Shown here: one piece after another, positions 59,447-64,000 of the stretch
Layout: each line of letters starts with the position of its first letter
Numbering within the stretch: position 1 is the stretch's first letter
DNA from: Dactylosporangium sp. AC04546
GTDB taxonomy: Bacteria > Actinomycetota > Actinomycetes > Mycobacteriales > Micromonosporaceae
NCBI RefSeq assembly: GCF_022095675.1
Contig: NZ_JAHYSG010000011.1
Coordinates: forward strand, 62,001 to 126,000
Direction of reading: 5' to 3'
DNA length: 64,000 nucleotides
Made by a program: the position numbers and the translations under genes
Notes under the pieces: generated by a model
Told to the model about the DNA's origin: nothing
What the model saw: only the letters and a program-made list of their open reading frames with translations
Databases searched by the model: none

Positions 59447-59499
59447 CAGCCCGATCGTTCGCCTTCTATGTGATTGGGGTTCGAACGCCGGGGCCGCCC

Positions 59500-59555
59500 C
59501 ATGATCGAGGGAAACATCTGGTCGTTATGGCAGCCAGAAGTTTCCCTCGATCATG
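59500..59555. repeat. 22-bp inverted repeat forming a long hairpin (REP/MITE-like)
   Basis: The arm at 59500-59521 (CATGATCGAGGGAAACATCTGG in two halves, CATGATCGAGG and GAAACATCTGG) is complementary to 59534-59555 with one mismatch, around a 12-base loop. No T-run follows. Flanking GGGGT...ACCCCC bases add weak outer pairing. It sits in the 59447-59766 gap between a permease gene and a gene remnant, where small dispersed actinobacterial repeats are usual. Confidence 0.8.
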
Positions 59556-59606
59556 AAACCCCCACTCGCCGTGATCGCGGTTTGAACGCGCGGCCGCGCT
59601 GCCACC

Positions 59607-59708
59607 GGGGACGGCAACCTGCGCAACCCGCAGTCCGGCAAATGCCTCGACGCCGACGCGTCGGCAACGCGCAGTCCAACCAGACGTGGAGATTCCAGGA
59701 GTACAGCA
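59607..59708 (+). pseudogene. Remnant of a ricin-type (CBM13) lectin domain
   Basis: Reading from 59607 gives DGNLRNPQSGKCLDADA, the start of a ricin B trefoil repeat. The ending GNAQSNQTWRFQEYS with its QTW motif is in another frame from about 59661. The middle of the repeat is missing and the frame is broken, and no upstream catalytic domain remains. It resembles the lectin tails of the GH64 and arabinofuranosidase genes in this window. An 8-bp inverted repeat (CCTCGTTG/CAACGAGG, about 59709-59757) follows, just before the next gene. Confidence 0.7.
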
Positions 59709-59766
59709 TCCTCGTTGTCTTGTTTGTCCGACTTATCCGATATGACAGCAACGAGGTTCCACGCTC

Positions 59767-61170
59767 ATGCGCAGACGAAACATCCTGGCGATCGCCGGTG
59801 CGGCCGTTACACTGGCGGCCGCACCGGCGGCGTTCGCCCAACCGATGCCCCAGGCGCCGCAGGCACCGCCGGGGCCGTCGACGCTCTCCGCGATCGGTTC
59901 CGAGCAGCAGTTCACCGTGCCGCCCGGCATCACCTCGCTGCACGTGAAGCTGGTCGGCGCCCCCGGCGGCAGCCCGGCCGACGGCACGTTCACCAGTGGC
60001 AACGGCGGCAACGGTGGCGCCGTCGAGGCGGATCTCGCGGTGACGCCGGGCCAGGTCCTCTACGTCCTGGTGGGCGGGGACGGCGGCGTCGAGGCCGGTG
60101 GGTTCAACGGCGGCGGCGACGGCGGTGTCCGGACCGTCAACACGGGCACGCAGTACGGCAAGGGCGGTGGCGGCGGGGGTGCCACCGACATCCGGACCGT
60201 GTCGTGCGCGAGCTCCTGCGCCAACGGCGGCGACGCCATCTCGCGGGCCAGCCGGCTGATCGTGGCCGGGGGCGGCGGCGGGGGCGGCGCGTTCGCCCAG
60301 GGCAGCTACGCGTCGACCTCGGGCGCGGCCGGCGGCAACGGCGGGGCGGCCGGCGCGGTCGTCAGCGGCTCGGGCGGCAACGGCGCCGCCGGATCGGACG
60401 CCGGCAGCGGCGCCACCGGCGGCAGCGGGGCGGGCGGCGCCACAACCAGCGCGGCGGGTACCGAGGGCACGAGCATCGCCTCCAGCGTCGCGTGGATCGC
60501 GGCCACCGCCGGGAACGCCGCGGCCGGCGGCACCGGCGGCGCCAACGGCGCGTCCGCCGGAGGCGGCGGCGGGGGCGGTTACTTCGGCGGCGGTGGAGGC
60601 GCCGCGGGCAAGTACACCAGCATGGACAACGAGGGCGGCGCGGGCGGTGGAGGCGGCGGCTCGTCGTGGGCCAAGCCGGGCGACACGTCGAACGTGTCCA
60701 TCACCGCGGACGCCTCAGGCAGCCCCCACGTGGAGTTCAGCTTCGTCCCGCCACCGGACATCGACCTGGTGATCGGCGGGGTCGACCGCACGAACGGCAG
60801 CGGCCGCACGACGGTGAGCCCCGGCGAGGAGTTCACCGTGGCGGGCCAGGGCATGCTGCCGGGCTCGACGGTGACGGTCGAGATCCGCTCGACGCCGAAG
60901 GTGCTCGCCACGGCGACGGTCACCGGCGGCGGTACGTTCAGCGCCACGGTCAAGGTGCCGTCGAGCATCGCGGCGGGCGCGCACACGCTGGCCGTGCGGG
61001 GAACGGCCGCCGACGGTACCCCGGTCGAGACCACGGTGCCGGTCCTCGTGAGCGGGCTGGCGGTGACCGGCTCGCCCGTCACGTCGATGGTGAAGACCGG
61101 CGTCGCGGCGCTCGTCGTCGGCCTGATCCTGCTGCTCGGACTCCGCCGGCTGCGACGTCCAGCGGCCTGA
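59767..61170 (+). CDS. Secreted glycine-rich protein with C-terminal LAxTG sorting signal
   Basis: The 467-residue protein has a signal peptide (ILAIAGAAVTLAAAPAAFAQ). A glycine-rich domain follows at about 45-330, starting GSEQQFTVPPGITSLHVKLV with poly-Gly blocks such as AGGGGGGGAF. An Ig-like domain lies at about 340-430 (VSPGEEFTVAGQGMLPGSTV). The C-terminus is LAVTG, a membrane helix (TGVAALVVGLILLLGL) and RRLRRPAA. LAxTG is the motif of class E sortases of high-GC actinobacteria, so the protein is probably wall-anchored. It may serve adhesion or surface coating. No catalytic motif is seen. Confidence 0.82.
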   Translation: MRRRNILAIAGAAVTLAAAPAAFAQPMPQAPQAPPGPSTLSAIGSEQQFTVPPGITSLHVKLVGAPGGSPADGTFTSGNGGNGGAVEADLAVTPGQVLYVLVGGDGGVEAGGFNGGGDGGVRTVNTGTQYGKGGGGGGATDIRTVSCASSCANGGDAISRASRLIVAGGGGGGGAFAQGSYASTSGAAGGNGGAAGAVVSGSGGNGAAGSDAGSGATGGSGAGGATTSAAGTEGTSIASSVAWIAATAGNAAAGGTGGANGASAGGGGGGGYFGGGGGAAGKYTSMDNEGGAGGGGGGSSWAKPGDTSNVSITADASGSPHVEFSFVPPPDIDLVIGGVDRTNGSGRTTVSPGEEFTVAGQGMLPGSTVTVEIRSTPKVLATATVTGGGTFSATVKVPSSIAAGAHTLAVRGTAADGTPVETTVPVLVSGLAVTGSPVTSMVKTGVAALVVGLILLLGLRRLRRPAA

Positions 61171-61188
61171 TCCTTCGGACTGACCTGT

Positions 61189-61224
61189 GGAGGGGCTCCC
61201 GCGACAAGCATCGGGAGCCCCTCC
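61189..61224. terminator. Bidirectional hairpin terminator
   Basis: GGAGGGGCTCCCG (61189-61201) pairs perfectly with 61212-61224 around a 10-base loop. It lies between the stop of the LAxTG protein gene (61170) and the stop of the convergent TRAP gene remnant (61226). A T-run is weak on both sides. Confidence 0.8.
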
Positions 61225-61225
61225 G

Positions 61226-61739
61226 CTATTTGGCGAACTGCGCCGGTATCCACTCCGAGAACGCCGGCACGTAGGCCAGCAGCACGATCGTGGCGAACAT
61301 GACCGCCATGAACGGCAGCATCGGCCGTAGCATGTCCACGATCTTGATGCGGGCGATGCCGCAGCCGATGAAGCAGGCCGATCCCAGCGGCGGCGTGACC
61401 AGCGAGATGCCGAACACGGCGAGGCTGAAGCCGGCCTTCGTCATCGGCGGGATCATGGTGGAGCCGATCGCGGCCGCGTCCGCGTTCACCGAGCCCGACG
61501 AAGCGGACGAGCCGCTCGGCCGCGCCGGAGCGGTGCAGGATCTCGCCGGTGAGCACGAACTGCGGGATCGCCAGCAGGGTGAACGAGTTCAGCCCGTGGA
61601 ACACCGCCTGGGACGCGATCGACAGCGGTACGTCGTCGGCGGACGTCTGGATGAGGCCGACCGCGCCGAGGGCGGCCACGATCGGGGCGCCCACCAGGAT
61701 GAGCGCGCAGATGCCGAGGAAGGCGAAGCCGAAGCTCAC
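61226..61739 (-). pseudogene. TRAP transporter large permease (DctM), internally deleted
   Basis: The GTG at 61739 starts a normal DctM N-terminus: SFGFAFLGICALILVGAPIV, NSFTLLAIPQFVLTGEILHR, AAERLVRF. The homologous continuation SGSVNADAAAIGSTMIPPMT is in another frame, with about 25-30 residues of the family pattern missing between them. It then passes from KAGFSLAVFGI directly into C-terminal sequence LVTPPLGSACFIGCGIARIK and ends VPAFSEWIPAQFAK. About 170 of the usual 425 or so residues remain. Two deletions and a frameshift make a working 12-helix permease impossible. Confidence 0.83.
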
Positions 61740-62285
61740 ACCGCCACCTCCTCCAGCTCGGCGGCCTGGCCCGGCACCTCGGCGCCCCCGCAGCAGGGCC
61801 GCGATCTCCACGACGATGTGGGTCAGGCCGAGCGCGCCGCCGAGGGGCAGCGGGAGGAACGCCGACCACAGCGGGATGCCGACCGGCGAGACGACGTCGC
61901 GCTGTTCGTAGAGGTAGACGGCGCCGCCGACGCCGATGCAGGCGAGCACCACGCCGAGCACGACGAGCTCGCCGATGCGCAGCCAGCGCCGCGACTTGAC
62001 GCCGATGCGCCGCTCGAAGAGGTGCAGGGCCACGTACGCGTTGTCGCGGACGCCGATGGCGAAGCCCACGAACGCGACGTACACCAGCAGGTCGGTGGCG
62101 GCCTCGTTCGACCAGGACAGTGGCTGCTCCAGCGCGTACCGGAAGGACACCTGCGCGAGGATCACCCCGACCGTGCCGGCCAGCAGGGCGAACATGAGCA
62201 CGTTCTCGGCCAGGGCCAGCGCGCGCAGCGGGCGGTTCGCGCGCTGGAAGGGCGGCGTGGGGTCGGGTGCGTCGGGGGCCTGCAC
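61736..62285 (-). pseudogene. TRAP transporter small permease (DctQ), frameshifted near the 3' end
   Basis: From GTG 62285 the frame encodes a normal DctQ with four membrane segments (LAENVLMFALLAGTVGVILA, ATDLLVYVAFVGFAIGVRDN, IGELVVLGVVLACIGVGGAV, PLPLGGALGLTHIVVEIAAL). At a run of five C (plus strand 61785-61789) one extra base throws the frame. Removing it gives a natural end (LEEVAV) with a TGA at 61736-61738 overlapping the DctM start. As written, the frame reads through into DctM. The interval is 550 bases, 183 codons plus one, as expected for a single insertion. A sequencing error is possible. Confidence 0.75.
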
Positions 62286-62286
62286 G

Positions 62287-62512
62287 TCACGCCCCCGGGA
62301 GGAACTTCACCAGGTCGCCGAAGGTGGCGCGGTTCTTGTCCAGCACCGGCTTGACGGCCTGCTGGAACGCGGCGACGTCCACGTCGTCGTTGATCTTCGC
62401 GCCCTTGTCTGTGGCCTGCTTCACGTAGTTGTCGGTCTCGGTTTTCCACAGCTCGCGCTCGCGCTGCTCGGCCTCCATGCCGGCCTGGACGAACGCGTCC
62501 TGGATGTTTCTT
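62287..62512 (-). pseudogene. C-terminal fragment of a TRAP substrate-binding protein (DctP)
   Basis: About 75 residues remain (QDAFVQAGMEAEQRERELWK, KINDDVDVAAFQQAVKPVLD, ATFGDLVKFLPGA), matching the C-terminal helices of DctP proteins, which are usually about 330 residues. The signal peptide and both binding lobes are gone. The sequence upstream is the kduI promoter region. The stop is one base before the DctQ start, the ordinary dctP-dctQ-dctM order. The fragment cannot bind substrate. Confidence 0.78.
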
Positions 62513-62564
62513 CGGGACGAGGGGTGTCTTGGGGTGTTCCACATCACTGCGCCAGACTGTACTG

Positions 62565-62583
62565 TGTTCCGTGGTACGGAACA
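62565..62583 (+). promoter_or_regulatory. Palindromic operator upstream of kduI, probably for the IclR regulator
   Basis: TGTTCCGT-GGT-ACGGAACA has perfect 8-bp arms, 28 bp before the kduI ATG. TTCCGnnnnCGGAA-like palindromes are typical of IclR/KdgR-type regulators, and an IclR gene lies 1 kb downstream. A related stretch, GGACGGAACGC, precedes that regulator gene at about 63590-63600, hinting at autoregulation. It lies in the 99-bp region between the dctP remnant and kduI. Confidence 0.78.
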
Positions 62584-62611
62584 TGCTTCTGTCAGATGGA
62601 ATAGAGGCCAG

Positions 62612-63433
62612 ATGGAGATCCGCCATGCGACGTCACCGGACGAGGTCGAGCGGATGGGCACCGAGGAGCTGCGGGCCCGGTTCCTCGCGACCGACCTGGT
62701 CGCCGGCTCGACGGTCCGCCTCGTGTACAGCCACCACGACCGGCTGGTCGTCGGCGGCGTGACGCCCGGCGGGGAGACCGTCGCGCTGCCCAATCCGGAC
62801 GCGCTGCGCTCGGCGTTCTTCCTGGAGCGGCGGGAGTTGGGCGTGGTGAACGTCGGCGACGGGGAGGGGCGGGTGCTCGTCGACGGCGAGACGTTCCCGC
62901 TCGGGCCGAAGGAGGTGTTGTACGTCGGGCGCGGCGCGCGGGAGGTGACCTTCAGCGGCAGCGAGGCCGGCTTCTACCTGGTCTCGACGCCCGCCCACAC
63001 CACGCACCCGACCCGCGGCGCGACCATGGCCGAGGCCGAGCCGGTGTCGCTGGGCTCGATCGAGGGCTCCAACGAGCGGACGATCTACAAGTACATCCAC
63101 GCCGCCGGCATCCGCAGCTGCCAGCTCGTGCTCGGCGTGACGGTGCTGGCCCGGGGCAGCATGTGGAACACCATGCCCTGCCACGTCCACGACCGCCGCA
63201 CCGAGGCCTACTTCTACTTCGACCTGCCGGCGGACCAGCGCGTGGTACACCTCATGGGAAAGCCCGATGCCACCCGCAACCTGATCGTCGCGGGGGGCCA
63301 GGCCGTCATCTCCCCGCCGTGGTCGGTCCATTGCGGCTTCGGTACCGCGAGCTATGCGTTCGTCTGGGCGATGGGCGGCGAGAACCAGGCGTACGACGAC
63401 GTCGAGGTCGTGGCCGTTCAGGATCTGCGGTGA
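62612..63433 (+). CDS. kduI: 5-dehydro-4-deoxy-D-glucuronate isomerase
   Basis: The 273-residue protein spans the whole KduI family (about 278): [49 protein letters not shown], and the metal site [18 protein letters not shown] with SVHCGFG further on. The two His, Glu and later His match the zinc ligands of the double-cupin fold. It converts 5-keto-4-deoxyuronate, from pectin or glycosaminoglycan lyase products, to 3-deoxy-glycero-hexosulonate in the cytoplasm. It is intact, while its partner kduD and the TRAP importer are broken. It overlaps the kduD start by four bases. Confidence 0.93.
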   Translation: MEIRHATSPDEVERMGTEELRARFLATDLVAGSTVRLVYSHHDRLVVGGVTPGGETVALPNPDALRSAFFLERRELGVVNVGDGEGRVLVDGETFPLGPKEVLYVGRGAREVTFSGSEAGFYLVSTPAHTTHPTRGATMAEAEPVSLGSIEGSNERTIYKYIHAAGIRSCQLVLGVTVLARGSMWNTMPCHVHDRRTEAYFYFDLPADQRVVHLMGKPDATRNLIVAGGQAVISPPWSVHCGFGTASYAFVWAMGGENQAYDDVEVVAVQDLR

Positions 63434-63564
63434 CGTCGTTCGACCTCTCGGGCCGGGGCCGCCCGGAGGACCTGGTCGGGGCGGCCGTCTTCCTCGCCTC
63501 TCCCGCCGCGGACTACGTCGCGGGGCACGTTCTGGTGGTCGACGGTGGCTGGATGGCCCGGTGA
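63430..63564 (+). pseudogene. kduD: 2-dehydro-3-deoxy-D-gluconate dehydrogenase remnant with large internal deletion
   Basis: The 44-codon frame joins the extreme N-terminus of a KduD-type short-chain dehydrogenase (SFDLSGR) to its C-terminus ([29 protein letters not shown]). About 200 residues are missing, including the TGxxxGxG cofactor site, the NNAG stretch and the YxxxK catalytic pair. The reading frame is kept across the junction. The start overlaps the kduI stop (GTGA), so this is the original second gene of the operon. The product cannot be an enzyme. Confidence 0.88.
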
Positions 63565-63619
63565 GACTTTTGGCTGGTCGGCCCGGTGGACGGAACGCTG
63601 TACCGGATAGGCTGGGCTG

Positions 63620-64000
63620 GTGACGACCGGGATGCCGAGCGGGTCCATCGACAAGGCCCTGACCGTGCTCGAGGCGCTGGCCGAGCACAGCCGGCTCACG
63701 GACATCGCGGCCGCGTCGGGCCTGCCGAAGTCGACAGTCCACCGCATCCTGCAGAGCCTGCTCGGCTGGGGCTTCGCCGTCGCCGACGGCAACGGCGGCT
63801 ACCTGCCCGGCCCGCGCATCCTCACCTTGGCCGGCCGGGTGATGAGCCGCTTCGACCCGGCCCAGCACGCCCGCGCCGCCCTGCGCGACCTGCGCGACCG
63901 CACCGGCATGACCGTGCACTTCGCGATCCGCAGCGGCGACGAGATTGTCTACGTCGACAAGATCGAGGGCCGCCGGCCGTATCAGATGAAGTCCCGCATC
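63620..64000 (+). CDS. IclR family regulator (3' end outside window)
   Basis: The GTG at 63620 lies six bases after TAGGCT (63608-63613), so the mRNA is probably leaderless. The visible 127 residues contain the IclR winged helix (DKALTVLEALAEHSRLTDIA, LPKSTVHRILQSLLGWGF) and the start of the effector domain (DRTGMTVHFAIRSGDEIVYV). Its place after kduI-kduD suggests a KdgR-like role, responding to ketodeoxygluconate-type intermediates and binding the palindrome at 62565-62583. The frame runs off the window. Confidence 0.9.
   Translation, partial: MTTGMPSGSIDKALTVLEALAEHSRLTDIAAASGLPKSTVHRILQSLLGWGFAVADGNGGYLPGPRILTLAGRVMSRFDPAQHARAALRDLRDRTGMTVHFAIRSGDEIVYVDKIEGRRPYQMKSRI

Overview
The window is GC-rich, densely coding DNA from an actinomycete. 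Many GTG and TTG starts, 1-4 nt stop/start overlaps, and frequent leaderless starts (a TAnnnT hexamer about 6 nt before GTG or ATG) fit a Micromonosporaceae-like soil genome. That placement is an inference from style and gene content. No ribosomal RNA, CRISPR array, integrase or intact insertion sequence was seen.

Layout. 1-4142: end of a membrane protein, then an acetyltransferase-TetR-MFS operon with a double operator, then a membrane-anchored carbohydrate-binding-like protein. 4186-6242: RNase HI and a secreted GH64 glucanase. 6371-14076 (minus): a phosphosignalling and cell-wall operon of a DUF4407-kinase fusion, a PP2C phosphatase, an FhaA-like protein, a SEDS-transpeptidase fusion and an FHA-like protein. 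14237-25720: GH2 glycosidase, Rieske oxygenase, ArsR/AHSA1 pair, M48 protease, methyltransferase, reductase. 19877-21687 and 29488-30604: four tRNA-like RNA genes interleaved with two homologous ankyrin-type proteins, one of them broken. 25717-40388: SARP regulator, hydrolase, MarR pair, MMPL exporter, two-component system, secreted arabinofuranosidase, ECF sigma factor pair. 40538-49118: a nine-gene operon (unknown, RecB-like nuclease with four Cys, unknown, SF1 helicase, Ycf46-like AAA+, DUF1257-like, DUF2997-like, membrane HhH protein, radical-SAM activase) downstream of 10-bp-periodic direct repeats. 49339-61170: secreted beta-helix protein, PspC, CBM2-GH12 cellulase, LAL regulator with an ABC transporter, glycine-rich LAxTG protein. 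61226-64000: a hexuronate locus (TRAP transporter, kduI, kduD, IclR) in decay.

How it fits together. Secreted GH64, GH2, GH54-type, GH12 and beta-helix proteins and the uronate locus point to plant or fungal polymer degradation, with several LacI-type palindromes in front of them. Two parts are not ordinary: the family of tRNA-like genes with a 9-bp acceptor-type stem linked to ankyrin-type proteins, and the nine-gene nuclease/helicase/AAA+/radical-SAM operon, which reads like a nucleic-acid-directed conflict or repair system.
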